Under the pieces are notes generated by a model. The model worked only from the letters and a program-made list of their open reading frames with translations. It ran no database searches and had not been told where the DNA came from. From Dicaeum eximium (taxonomy: Eukaryota > Chordata > Aves > Passeriformes > Dicaeidae), in NCBI GenBank assembly GCA_013396995.1, contig VWZP01009170.1, positions 765,686-829,685 of the forward strand: a stretch of 64,000 nucleotides of DNA. Direction: 5' to 3'. The position numbers and the translations under genes were made by a program. Within the stretch, counting starts at the first letter, position 1, and the number at the start of each line of letters is the position of its first letter. Shown piece after piece: positions 48,801 through 60,112 of the stretch.

Positions 48801-51694
48801 AGACATGGAATAGACTGCTGGGAGTTACATACTAATCCTGGATTCAAATGGTCTATGTGAAAGCTTGCAGCTCCTTAAGATCTTTATTTTTCCTCGAGGT
48901 AAAGTATAGAAGGAAAAAAATAACTCATTAAAATATCATCTCATTGACAGCAAGGCATTAGAAAGTTGCTCTAGATGGACTGCATATATTGCAGCATTTT
49001 GGAGAAAAATGATTCAGCTTGGACCAGTGTGGTTTTTGAGCCAGCCTTCATCCCAGTGGGGTTTTTGAGCTACATGTATTTGTCTGCCTTTTTGCCTTAC
49101 AGAAAGATTGGTGAACCAAAAGCACAGAAGTCCTTATTTAAGCAGCACTTTAAAAATGCTCAGTAACAGCACAAAAAAGGAGCAGCATGCTTTGAAGTGA
49201 TTAATCAGCTTTCCCCAATTTATCTTTGGTTTATTTATCTGTAGAAATTGTTTGTAGGATTTTTCTTTCTTGTTCTCAGTCGTAAGCTCTGATTCAGGAG
49301 CCACAGTCCTTTTTATTGAAACTCTGAGTGAGAATACTTTGTAGGCTATACAAAGTAGCTTGTGATTGAGTTGTGGCCCAGGCAAAGGGGCAGATGTGTT
49401 CTCTCTCTTGTTTTACGTGCTGATAATACTCTTGAATTAGTGGGCAGACTGTGACTAGAAGCAATGGAAAAAAAAAAACCAGCAAAAATAGCAAGTATGA
49501 GCAATTCTTGCGGTTTTGGGTAGCGGGTATGGCTGAAGGGATTTGTGGTGGAAGTGCTTGTGGTGATGGTGGTAAATTAACCACAAGCATCTTTGCCACC
49601 AGAGGGTGAATTCACATCATCTGTCTTGGGCTCAAAAAATACAGATGTCCCACATTGCCACCGTCAGTGCCTGCCTGCCATCACTGGATATGTAGGGAAA
49701 TCAGTCTTCCACACGTGTTCTGCATCCAAAATCTCCTCTCTAGATCCAAAGTCTCTAATCTAGACGATGGAAATATGTTGCCTAACTGGGAATAGCCCTG
49801 CATGACAGGGTGCCATGAGTCCTGCTTGATGCAGGCAGCATTTCCATATCTAAATTGACCAGTGGAATTAGCAGGAAGCAAGGACATGAAATTCTAAGGA
49901 TGGCCCACTGGTGCCTGTCTGATGAAGTTATTGATTAGGAGTTGCAACTTGATGATTATTTTTCTGTCTGCATGGCCTTATCAGCGTTGACAGTGCCACA
50001 TCCTGCCCTCCTGCTGTGCTTCACAGAAAATGAAAGCTCCTTGTCCAGCATAACCTCAGTAAATTTTTCACCAAAGCCTTAATGCTGCTTCTGCCAGATA
50101 TTAAATGCTGGAATGAACAACCTTATAACAATGTTGCCTGTTTACTGCAAATTTTTGCATAATAGCTTGAATCTCCTTTATCATTAAGAAGTGCCTGTAA
50201 TCATAGTGTTAAAGAGGGATCTTAAGAGTGTAACAAATAGATTCATTGCTTTATTACTGAAGCAGCCATGGGGAGCACGAGGAGCTGGCACACAGGTGAT
50301 GGCCAGGGAAATGGGGTGCAGGGCACTGTTTGCTCGGGGAGTAACCACACAGCACAGCTCAATCTGATGATTGTTGGGATAAATCACAAACCGTGAGCAT
50401 CTGCAGCTAGGAAAGATTAGAAACCCTCCACCAGCTGACAGGAGCAAAGAATTGTCCCACACAATCTAAAATCTGTCATTGCCAGGGATTTCATCTGGGC
50501 TCTTGGCTCTGTCATGCCTTTGAAAATATCTTCAGGCTTTCCCATCATTTTGATTATTTGTGATCTTCCTTTTCTTTAAAGTTCCTGAATAGAGTTTTTA
50601 AAGTTTTCAGGGAATGTGAAAATAGTAAGCTAACAGTATTTTTTTTACTGTATTTTTTTTGAAACTTTAGTTTATGTTTCTCCATTTTGAGATGTGTCAT
50701 GGACTGTAAGTTCCAAGAGCAGTGGAATGGAGAGGATGATCGATCTGACTAAGCTGACTTACTTTTATCATAAAAGGGGAAATTTCTGATGTCTCTGATA
50801 GAGTGAGTTGATGGCTACACTTTATTCTTACTGTCTTCTATGGTCTGCACCAGATTTTTTTTTAGGCTATAGCTTTTTGAAACACAGTTAAGATAAAGTA
50901 TGGATAGTATATTTGACAGCAGGATACAGAAATATTTGTGACAATATTATTAGAGGCAGTGTGTGATGCCCAGTCCATATTTTACCGTAATGCATTATTC
51001 CTGGTTTGACTGAAATACTGAGGTTATTAAGTTCCACTTTCCCTTACAAAGGAATACATGACTGGTGTTATACAAATATTTAGCCCTATAGGAACAGTTT
51101 GGGCCTGTGTTTGAAAACAACACCCCCACGACTTCAAAATACATAACCAGATCCTCTGTTTCTTCTGTAATGTGGCTCCCACAGACCACAGTAGGAGCAG
51201 CTTCTAATTTCAGGCTATATAAAGAAAGGATCATTAGAGAGGTGATGCAACACGATCATGTGCAGAGCATGTTACACTCACCCAGTTGGACACATTTTAA
51301 AGTGGATTTCAGTGCTTTGCAGGCTCTTCAGCTCCTACAAGTCTGCGCTAGTTGCTTGCAGGAGCTTGTAATTCATTGTCAAAATCTTCCTTCCAGGCTG
51401 CTCTTGCAAAAACAGTGCAATAACAGCTTGCCTTCCTCTAACTTGGAGGCAAAAGTTGCAAGTGAAGTCTTGTCTGTGTAGCTGAAAAAAACCCAAACCA
51501 CACCAAACCAAAACACCAGGGCTGTTTCTGTTTTGTAGGACATCAGTTGTGCCTTTTTTTCTTCTTATTTTTTAAAAACTGAATTGTTTATGAGTGTTAC
51601 TACCCTAAGAAAAAACAGTTGTGTGGACATGTGCTTTTTTGACTTGAAAATACACCCAGTGAGGTTGCCCTGCAGCTGGAGCCACAGGTACCCA

Positions 51695-51720
51695 TTACTC
51701 ACAGGTTTGCCTGTGAGTAA
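51695..51720. repeat. Perfect 11-bp-arm inverted repeat, 4-nt loop
   Basis: TTACTCACAGG, loop TTTG, then CCTGTGAGTAA: a perfect stem with about half G:C pairs. It is too short for a microRNA precursor and no family is recognised. Confidence 0.9.
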
Positions 51721-54700
51721 AGCAGGAGCAGTGTGGGACGTGCCTGCACCACAGGGAAACTCTTCCTGCTGGTTGCCCCATGGAAAAATGGCAGGACAAG
51801 GCCCCAGGTAGCTTCTTTCCAGCAGTGGTCTTTGATTTCATAACAAATTAGGGTTTTAAAAATTGATTTGAAGCCTGAATGTTGAATATTAATGTTTCAG
51901 GACTGAAATATGTTAGTTTTTCTCACCTTTTGTTTTCCTTTTCAGGGGGTAACTGTTGCTTTATTACAGCTTTTTGCAATCTGACATTTTGCTTGGAGAA
52001 GTTAAATATTAGGCAGTTTTTTTGTAGCAAAATATTGAAATAAAATGTACTGATACGCTACACCATAGGTACCATAGCTATGTTTTAAAAATAGAAGAAA
52101 AAGATCATAAGATACAGGTAGACTTTGGTAGGTTCAGAGTTGGCTATAATTTTGCAAAGACAAAAAAAAAAAAAAGTTTGAAGAACTTAATTCTGATTAT
52201 TTTTTCCTGTTTTCCAGATAACATATTCTGGTTCCTTTGGGATACTGGAAAGATGCATGAGTTTTATAAATTTCACTAATTATTTTGGAATAATTACTAC
52301 CAAAACTGTTTTTCTAATTGTGCTAGTAGAACCTTGGACCACATCTTACTTTATTTTGCAGAGGCTTTTAAATATTGATGAAGATTCTCCTTAAATGGAT
52401 TAATTATATACTGCAGCACTTTGATTCCTTTTAATGTTACATTTACAAACCACACAAATGGCCTAAACTGTGTGATGAAGAATGGGCTCTAGTAGACCTG
52501 AATATTTTTGCCCTCATTATTCTGCGCTGAAAGGAGTTCCTGTTGCTTTACATTTCAGCTCTGCTAGATTGTTAAATACCTTAATGACCTAGAAGGCAAC
52601 TTTCAGGTGGCTGAGAAAATCACAAGCTGATGCACAAAATGGAACAAATCTTAATTCATCTCTTTCCCTTTATCATCTCGTAGTGCGTGTGACAATTTAT
52701 CCCCCCGTGTTTCAGAATGAAATTATTCCTGCTCTGTGCTTTTCTGATGTTTCCCAAAATGAGAGGAACGGGGGGAATGAGCATTGGGGGCACACACAAA
52801 ACATCCCATGGATCTTCCTGAGCTGACCAGCCACTTTTAGCCTTTTCTGGCTCCTTCCCTGCAATCTGCAGGTTCTGATTCACCAGGTCTGTCGTCTTCT
52901 CCCTCCCAAGGATGACGCCAGCCTCATCAGACAGGTTCTTCTAACTGTCCTTCTTGAGGCACTGCCAGGGAACCTTCTCCTTCTGCATCACTTTCTTCCT
53001 TTCCATTTGGAGTAGATGGTCCTGTCTAGCTTAGATTAATACCACTGGTGGGTATGAAAAGTGTGAATTTCATTGGTAGGAAAGTGTGAACTGCTGTTTT
53101 TGCAAAAATTTCACCTGGAAGTGCTTTGTGTAGTTGTGTTTGGGAGCATCCTGAAAAAACAAGTTCATTTGGTTTTTGGGACATTCTTTTAAGTTACTTT
53201 TTTTTTTTGTTGTGGTTGTCTGACTTCCCCACCAAGAAGCAATTTTGGTGGAGACCTCAGGCTACTGCAAAGTTTAGGCTTCTTTTAAAGCTTCAGCCTA
53301 AACTTCAGTCCATATGGAAGTTTATGCAGCAGCATTTAGGAAATACTCTGGGCCAAACACCTTCTCATGGATTTTTCTCAGGATGTGTTAGTCAACTTCA
53401 ATTTCAGTTAATTTTCTTTCACCCTGCATTAAAGCAATTACTCTATTTCACTGTATGGTAAAAAACCTGTCATTCTGCTCCCTCTGCTTTGAAGTTATGC
53501 CTCCAATTAGGCCAAGTTGAAGATGTTATCCTGATAGCTGTGTGCTCATTTCTGTCCCATGCTGCCTTACCTGCACTGGGTCTTTGGTGCATTTGGTGGG
53601 TTTTTTTTACTCTGCATATCAGATTTCAGAGATGCTTTGCATATGACTGATTAAGCTTAATGGATGTAATATGTTACTTTTAAAAATAACCTTCTTGCAT
53701 AAATGCATATCATGTATTGAGTTGGTAATGTATTAGAAGAAGAAAAATAACTGAGACCTTATGACAGTTATTGTTTTCTTATTGAATTCAGAATGTTGTG
53801 AAGGCAATTTCCTTGACAGGATCAACTTCAGAGTACTTACTAGTATGCTGATTATTTTTTTTCCCTTTAATCTACTGCTGACATACCCTTTACAAGCTTG
53901 AAATTAGAGACAATGACTACTTTATTTGCAAAGATAGCAAACCTTAGTTTAAAAAAATCTGTTCTCTGTAAAGAATTTTTGAGTGGGGAAGAGAATATCA
54001 CAGGTTATGATAAGTGAGCCACAAAGCCATTTTATTGGTTCCAAATACAAAACCTGTGCTCCTAATTGCACAAAGCCTTCCATTAGGTTTTTTTTTTTCT
54101 TTAATCTTGAACTTGTGCTGTGCAGTTTCAGTATCTAAAAGAAGGTAAGACGTGGAAAACTCAATTCCTTCTGTAGCATTCCACATCATCTGTTTTGCTA
54201 AAACAAAGATGATGGAAACTTTATGAGCTGAATTGTTTGGTCATGCTTCTAGGGATCTTGGCTTTTTAGAAAGAGAGCTTGAAGTTGGTACTTCCTGTTA
54301 TGAATAAAATAAGACTGGGTAGATGTTTGCATCTATTTACAGAGAGGTTTTATGGGCAGGAGAGGAGATTTTTTAGTAGTGAAGCTGAAGTATTTTGAGT
54401 GTGTATTGAGAGTAGGATGTGCTCTTGATCACACATTAAAAGTAAACAAACCTGGAGAGGAGCAACTTGTTTGTAGAAATCTTCTGTAAATTGTTCCACC
54501 CATATTCTGGATCTGTTTCTGGGATGTAGTTACGTAAGTGTTTTAAGTCAATCTTATTTGGCCACTCAGGCCACTTAGGTTTAGTGATTTTCTAATTTCC
54601 AGTAGTCTCTGCTTTGCATCATTAGCCACTGATGTAACTTTGCCAGTCTGGCCCAGTCTGTTCTTATAATGTTATTTTACCCCTCCTGATTGCTGTGGTT

Positions 54701-55287
54701 TTATATGCAGGGAAGCATTTTAAATAGAGTGGTGCCTGTGTTTTATTTACAATACCTGCTGCAAAATGACTTCATGATCTTTAAGCCTGAAGCTTTTTAC
54801 TTTAAGGCACTCGAACACATCTCTAGCTAAAAATGTTTGGATGTACAAGATGCAGCTGTTATCTCAGTCCTCTTTGTTCTCTCTGGTTTCTTGAGAGAAG
54901 ATGAAACGAAATGCAGTGACAGGTAAGGATGTCTCACAAAACATGTAGAAGAAATGTAGCTTCCCATTCCATAAATTACTGTTACTCTGCTCACCAGCTG
55001 CCTCTTATGATGTTTTATTGATGAATAAAAATGGTGTCTGAGGCAATAGAATGTCTTGCATCTTACAATACTGCCAGTTATAAAGATGTCTCCTTGAATA
55101 AATTTCACAATTAGAAAGTATTGACAAAAATATTCAATCTTTTTTACATCAAAATAAGCTCAAACATCTGCTGCCAAAGTCAGACAATATCAACTAATCT
55201 TTTAAAAGTATATTTTTATTATACTGACAGATGCATGGCTGCATGACATAGATGTCAATTTAAGTTACTAGTGCCATTAATACTTGA

Positions 55288-55701
55288 CAAAGACATGCTC
55301 CCAGAAGAATTTATGTTTTTAAATTGTTGTCAGATGAGTATGTGCCAACAAAAAGTAAACAGTTATTCAGCCGTGTTGTTAACAAAGCTAAAAGTGTGTT
55401 ATCACCAGAGATATCACAAAAATTGCTATTCACATCTTTCCTATTCTCTAAATTCCTCAGAACTGACAGCAGAAAAAAAAATTCTGTGCCTGCAAATGCC
55501 TGTTCAACCTACCCATACATCCTTCTTCACTTTTTCTATCTTCTGGCCAGCAGCATGGGAAGATCTGCAGTTTTGTTTGAGGTGAACTTCTTCAGCATTC
55601 AATTGCTTTCCTCAAAATTTCAGATAACCTTCCTATTTGGCAAGAATGCTGCCGGAAAGAGAACAGTGAGGAAAATGTTAATACCACACCAGAGTTTCTG
55701 A
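55288..55701 (+). other. Long unrecognised open frame in AT-rich DNA
   Basis: A frame stays open for about 137 codons up to TGA at 55699-55701; the first ATG in it is well inside. Another frame of the same strand is open over 55271-55585. The translation is Lys/Ser/Phe/Leu-rich with no domain or repeat I recognise. Such a length is uncommon but not exceptional across six frames of 64 kb. No splice-site or promoter context supports it. Confidence 0.1.
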
Positions 55702-57060
55702 TCTGATTTTTCAGTGAAAAAACTGTTGGAAAGTGAAACAACATAACTAATTAAGAAGACTTAGATTTAAAACATTGATGTCAGATTTGTCAAATGTGCT
55801 GGTATATTCATTATTAAAATTTGTACATTTTAGTGACCTGGGCTTTCATTGTGGGTATTCCATATTGAACAACTAAGTGTACTTTAAATTCTTTCCTTCC
55901 AGGGCTTTTATTTTCTTTACTTTCATCCCTTCTCTCCCCGTACTAGTTTTTTGGAAAAAATTCTGTTTTTTAAAGCAAGAGTTGAATTCTCAGGATACAG
56001 CATAGCAGTGTCCTCTGGGTTTCTTTAGTAGGGCTGTCCTGGTGCTTTTAAAAAGCATACATATCTAGTCCATTGAGATTTTAAGTAATCTGAAATAGTG
56101 AATTTCTGGTTGAATCTGGGGATATAAACATCTCATTAAAGGCTAAATCGTTATCCTTAGTGATCAGATACTGTCTTTTCTTTGAAGTGATTTTTTTAGA
56201 GTGGATTTCTTCTTAGAGATGAGGCTGAACTTCATAGAAACACTTTCTCTGCTAATGGTTCTAATGTCCCTATTAAAAAGTAACCCAGAGCTAAAGGGCT
56301 GAAAGCCATCTTAACACTTCCAGATGTATTTCTGTTCACTGTACTGAGACAGACTGTGAAGATGAGATCTGTCTCTCAGAATGCAGCATTCAAGTCTCCT
56401 TTTAAAGTAGTGGTGATGCACAGTATCTCTAGAGCTGTAATTTTTGTCATCATGAAGCCACTATTTAAAAGACACCACAGGAACTGTTCCCCAGATATGG
56501 TGCTCTTTTTTTTACTTCTTTTTTAAATTGAAGCCTGTGTTACTGATGTAGGCAAAATTATTTAGAATTAGATGAACTCTGACCTCTGCTGCCTCGTTAG
56601 GGCCATCACCAATGGTGTTTTGGATGGGGCTCTATCAGTGAGTTGTATTTCAGTCTGGCATGGCAGTCTGTAGTCTGCTGGCTGCCTGGCCACTCTGTGT
56701 ATATATTAAAATAATATTTCAAGTTTGTATTGTGAGTAGATTTTCGGAGTTAATGCCCAGGAATCTATTATGGACTCTAGTTTTTAAGGAGGCAATTTCA
56801 GAGAGGTTGGGCAGGTCACTTTGAAAGGGTGATATGGGCAATGAAATAAGGTGCAAGAAGCCTTTACTCACGTTTTTTTGGAGTCCCTCTTACTCTTGTT
56901 TGCTTTCTTTTATTGTTCTTTGCCTTGGTAACTTGGTAGCAATTCAGGCTTCCTGTTTCCACCCACCCCAAGTCTCCTGTGACTTGAGAAACTTGTGCAG
57001 CTCTGGAAAAGAGAAATGAGAACAAGGGGTTGGCCAAGATGGATTTACATTCTGCAGTCA

Positions 57061-57220
57061 TAAAATCATAGAATCCTAGAGTGGTTTGACTTGGAAGGGA
57101 CCTTAAAGATCATCCCATTCCACCTGTCCTTCCACTAGATCAGGTTGCTCAGAGCTCCATCCAGGAACATTCCAGGGATGGGGCATCCACAGCTTCTCAT
57201 GGTCTAAGGAGTTCTGTCCC
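57061..57220 (-). mobile_element. CR1 LINE, 5'-truncated 3' end with internal deletion
   Basis: AAATCATAGAATCCTAGAGT, TTGGAAGGGACCTTAAAGAT, CACTAGATCAGGTTGCTCAG and CCAGGGATGGGGCATCCACA are CR1 3'-end blocks in antisense. The CCATGGGCAGGGACA block and part of the AACCTGGCCTTGAACA block are missing, so this copy has lost internal sequence. Confidence 0.92.
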
Positions 57221-60043
57221 TGGCTGGGCACGCTCTGAGTGCGAGGAGGTGCAGCTGAGTAACCTGGGGTAATTCCCACTCTGTCAGGTTTGGAGGTTGA
57301 AAGCTTCCTGAAACCTTCTGCTGGCTGCTCATACAGCTACCCAGAGCTGAACCTCTACAGCAGGAGCAGCTTCCAAAGAGTTTTCCAAGACTTGATGGTG
57401 TGGGAGCACTGATGGACAAGATGCAGCTGCAGATGAGCACAGAGGGACTGAGAGGAGAGGCCAGGCTTGCTGCAGCATAATGAGATGTGATTGCAGCCAT
57501 GGGGCTGTGCTGACCTCTGTGTGGGACAAGATTCATTAGGTGCTAAGTGACAAGTTACTTCTGCAGTGGTAAGACTTCCCCAAATGTGGAAAGAGATGTG
57601 TGTTCTGTTGAACCTTTCAGGGAGAGTCTGAAAGATCTGAAAATTAAGGTCCTTGCTTTTTGACACTTTATCTTTCTAGAAAAGAAACTGTAAATATAAA
57701 TCAGTCTTGTTCTTCCCTGGAATCATAGGGAGATGGTTTGATTTTCCTTCTATTATGCAAGCAAAATGGAAAAAAAAGAGTGCCTGTGAATTATTACTGA
57801 ATTTTCAACAGCTGTATTAGATGCATTGCAGCCAAAAACCCATTTGAACTGTTTTTACTGTTTCTATAGTGAAGTGTGTGGTGCTGAGTTATAATATATG
57901 TTATTAAGAAGATTTTGGAAAATACTAGAAAGATGAACATTGTCAGGAAAACTTAATGAGAGAAACATAATTCTCTGAGAAGCCATTGAATGAAAGTTTG
58001 CAGTGGGGATGTTGGCTGGGTATCTGCAGAAGCTTTTTTAGCAGTGGAAACTTTGGTAACAGTTTTTAGCTGTGTGTCTCAGGTCTCTCAAACATAATAA
58101 CTGAAATCCTGGAACGTGACTCATGTAAGGATTAGAATAGTTTAATTGTAGGTGTATTCTAGAGTGCCAAAAAAATAAGCTGGAATAGCAGGCAGTAGAT
58201 GACACTTTGTTCCTTTTAGTTTCTTCTGATAAGAACTCTGCTGATTTCTATAGCAGATAAGTACTTTTTACTGCAGGGAAAGTGATATTACCTGTTACAG
58301 GAGCTCTTCAGAAGCAGCTGTAGAAATATGTGAGGCTGGTTTTATTTGTTTCTTTGTTTAATAGTGCATCTCAGTCGGGGCAAGAATTTGGAAAATATAG
58401 CAAGATTGATGTTCTTTACAACATGTCTGCAAACATTTATTATTGCCATCCTTATATCTTTGTCAAAGGCAATATATACATGGCAGTATTTGTTCCCTGC
58501 TAGCACTTCAGAGAGGATAGGGAAGAGATGTCCATCACTTACAGATAATTTTGTTGTTGTTTTTTAAAGTTTTCCACTTTGTGCCTGTTGCTCCAACCTT
58601 TCTGTGTCTACAAACAAGCACTTCTTTGAAAATGGCTCCAAACTACCTTGTTTCAGAAAAAAAAGGAATTTTTTTTGTCCCATTTTCCTTCATCTAATGT
58701 TCCAGGGTACTAGAACCAGACTTGGATGAGAAAAATGCATGAGAACATCTCTCTAGGTCTAGGTTTCGATGATTCCTCAGTGACAGTAGGACAACTAATC
58801 CTAGGATGAGTAACTAACTTAGTTAATTAGTTTGCTTTGATTTGATATGGTCAGCTGTGCTGGATATAAAATTGTATTTTTTTTTTCTTTAAAGAACATT
58901 GCATTTTGACTAATGTAGGAGTACTTCTTGAGTAATGTAGAGGTACTTTGGAACACGGATCTTGGCTGTGATGGAAAATCAGGCTTTCTGATGGAGGCAG
59001 TTTTACTGCAGTGTCAGGGGAAGCTGCTGCACATGTTTGAGCTGAAAATGGATGTTCAGTCAAAGGTCTTTGTAGAATATCTGATAAAGAAGAAAACAAA
59101 GATAATTGTCAATTTTATGTAAAAGTATCAAGAAAGTGATGAAAAAACTCAACAGCAGGGAATTTGCTGTTTGCAGACTTCTATTGAAGAAGTGGAAGAA
59201 AATTATATAAACAATAATACTTAGAAAATTCCTAATTTATTCTGTGTATCTTGCTATATACCCTTGTCCTTGTCCCTGGTTTGAGGTATCTGTTTTTTAC
59301 TCATCAGAAATACCTGCGTCTCTCCTTTGTGCTCTTTCTTTGTTTTAAATACATTCTGACACAACAAGGATTTGTTTCCCACACATCTAAAGGGCAGGTT
59401 TAGAAGCTTAGGCATTCCTTCTGTTTCTGCCTAGGCACTGAAAGGAAAATATTTGGCATGACTCCAATTGCACTAGCTTAATTTGAAGGACCATCTTGTA
59501 TCACCATGCTCTGAAAATTGCTTTTCATAAGTGATTTATCAAGTTCTGGCCTGGGTAGCTGGATGGTTACAGTGCTGAGTCAATTAAACCTGCTGAGGGA
59601 AATCCCAGCTCAATTGCTCAAACCTTTTTACATCAATGGAGCCAGGATTTCTCATCATCATCCCCAAAGGTCCCGTGGCATAGAAAACAAGGAGAGATAA
59701 TCAGAAGTTGCATCAAAGTCTATTTAAGTTTCTCTGCAATGAATATTTTAAATTAATTTGGTAATCACAAAGGAATACGGTTTATAGAATTATAAATGCA
59801 GGATTGTAATTTCACAACCTATTCAATGCATTAGCTTTAGTAATTGTATTATTGTTTTATTTATTAGCTTGCATTTTCAAAGATACTGCACAGGTAAAGA
59901 TTGTGATTGCAATTTACAGTAAGTGATTGTTTTTGCATTAAATGTTTTCACGTAAGGGAAGAGTAGTAAAGTTTCTGAAACACTGGGCAACCTCTTGTGA
60001 AACATCTTCTGTTTTGGTTCCATGTCTATTAGGAAGCTCAATG
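57221..60043. other. Gene-free interval before the microexon
   Basis: GC-richer to about 57.5 kb (frames on the - strand of 103-110 codons, unrecognised), then AT-rich. The possible old repeat near 59.6 kb is the only other item before the branch point. Confidence 0.5.
59540..59665. repeat. Possible old amniote interspersed repeat (ATCAATGGAGCCAGGATTTC type)
   Basis: TTTTTACATCAATGGAGCC and AGGATTTCTCATC resemble the TTGACTTCAATGGAGCCAGG and ATTTCACCC words of old dispersed amniote repeats. The upstream half is less convincing. A guess from word similarity only. Confidence 0.25.
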
Positions 60044-60076
60044 CTAACAATTCCCTTTTTTTTTTTTTCCTTACAG
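60044..60076 (+). promoter_or_regulatory. Branch point, pyrimidine tract and 3' splice site of the macro-domain exon
   Basis: CTAAC at 60044-60048 (within TGCTAAC) is a near-ideal branch-point sequence. The likely branch adenosine at 60047 lies 29 nt before the last G of the acceptor AG at 60075-60076. Between them runs an almost pure pyrimidine tract (60051-60072) with 13 consecutive T. The strength of this site is expected for a 30-nt exon, which is too short for normal exon definition. Confidence 0.82.
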
Positions 60077-60106
60077 CTAATTCCAGCCTTCTTGGAGGTG
60101 GAGGAG
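60077..60106 (+). CDS. MACROD2: Internal 30-nt microexon of a MacroD-type macro domain ADP-ribosyl hydrolase (probably MACROD2)
   Basis: Seen: a T-rich tract ending TTACAG precedes 30 nt that end directly before GTGAGT. Taken with one base from the previous exon, the exon reads (G)CT AAT TCC AGC CTT CTT GGA GGT GGA GGA G, giving A-N-S-S-L-L-G-G-G-G and the first base of the next codon, so both flanking introns are phase 1 and the exon is symmetric. Known: MACROD1 and MACROD2 contain NAAN-x-S-L-L-G-G-G-G-V-D, where the last Asn of NAAN and the glycine loop hold ADP-ribose and the following Asp is important for removing mono-ADP-ribose from proteins; both act in nucleus and cytosol. By numbering, the exon matches human MacroD2 residues about 91-100. 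Inferred: MACROD2 rather than MACROD1, because at least 60 kb of AT-rich intron lies upstream; the residue after Asn (Ser here) is Ser in human MACROD1 and, as I recall, Ala in human MACROD2, which argues the other way. No other macro-domain exon was recognised in the window. Confidence 0.82.
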
Positions 60107-60112
60107 GTGAGT
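60107..60112 (+). promoter_or_regulatory. 5' splice site GTGAGT after the macro-domain exon
   Basis: The exon ends in GAG and is followed by GTGAGT, a strong match to the U1-complementary donor consensus. Cutting here leaves one G of a codon, which fits the GTN (Val) expected next in the family's G-G-G-G-V-D motif. Confidence 0.82.

Larger units (their letters stand above)
44544..57060. other. Gene-free interval
   Basis: Holds the T/G-rich tract at 45.7 kb, the hairpin at 51.7 kb and the 137-codon frame ending at 55701. At 52.2-52.4 kb a TTTTCCTGTTTTCCAG acceptor-like motif precedes a 58-codon open stretch ending in TAA without a donor. No mobile element recognised by eye. Confidence 0.5.
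1..60076 (+). other. MACROD2: Inferred large intron upstream of the MACROD-type exon (5' end outside window)
   Basis: Inference from the single exon at the right. No further exon recognisable as part of a macro domain was found on the + strand; in particular, the preceding coding segment (encoding ...VDAIVNAA) was looked for and not seen. If the assignment is right, the intron is at least 60 kb, which suits MACROD2, one of the largest vertebrate genes. Separate genes nested on either strand cannot be excluded, but none is visible. FLRT3, which is known to lie within a MACROD2 intron, is not in this stretch: no long leucine-rich-repeat frame exists here. Confidence 0.6.

Noticed and set aside
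52201..52393. 58-codon open stretch after TTTTCCTGTTTTCCAG
   Set aside because: Ends in TAA without a donor; hydrophobic AT-rich translation with no recognised family.
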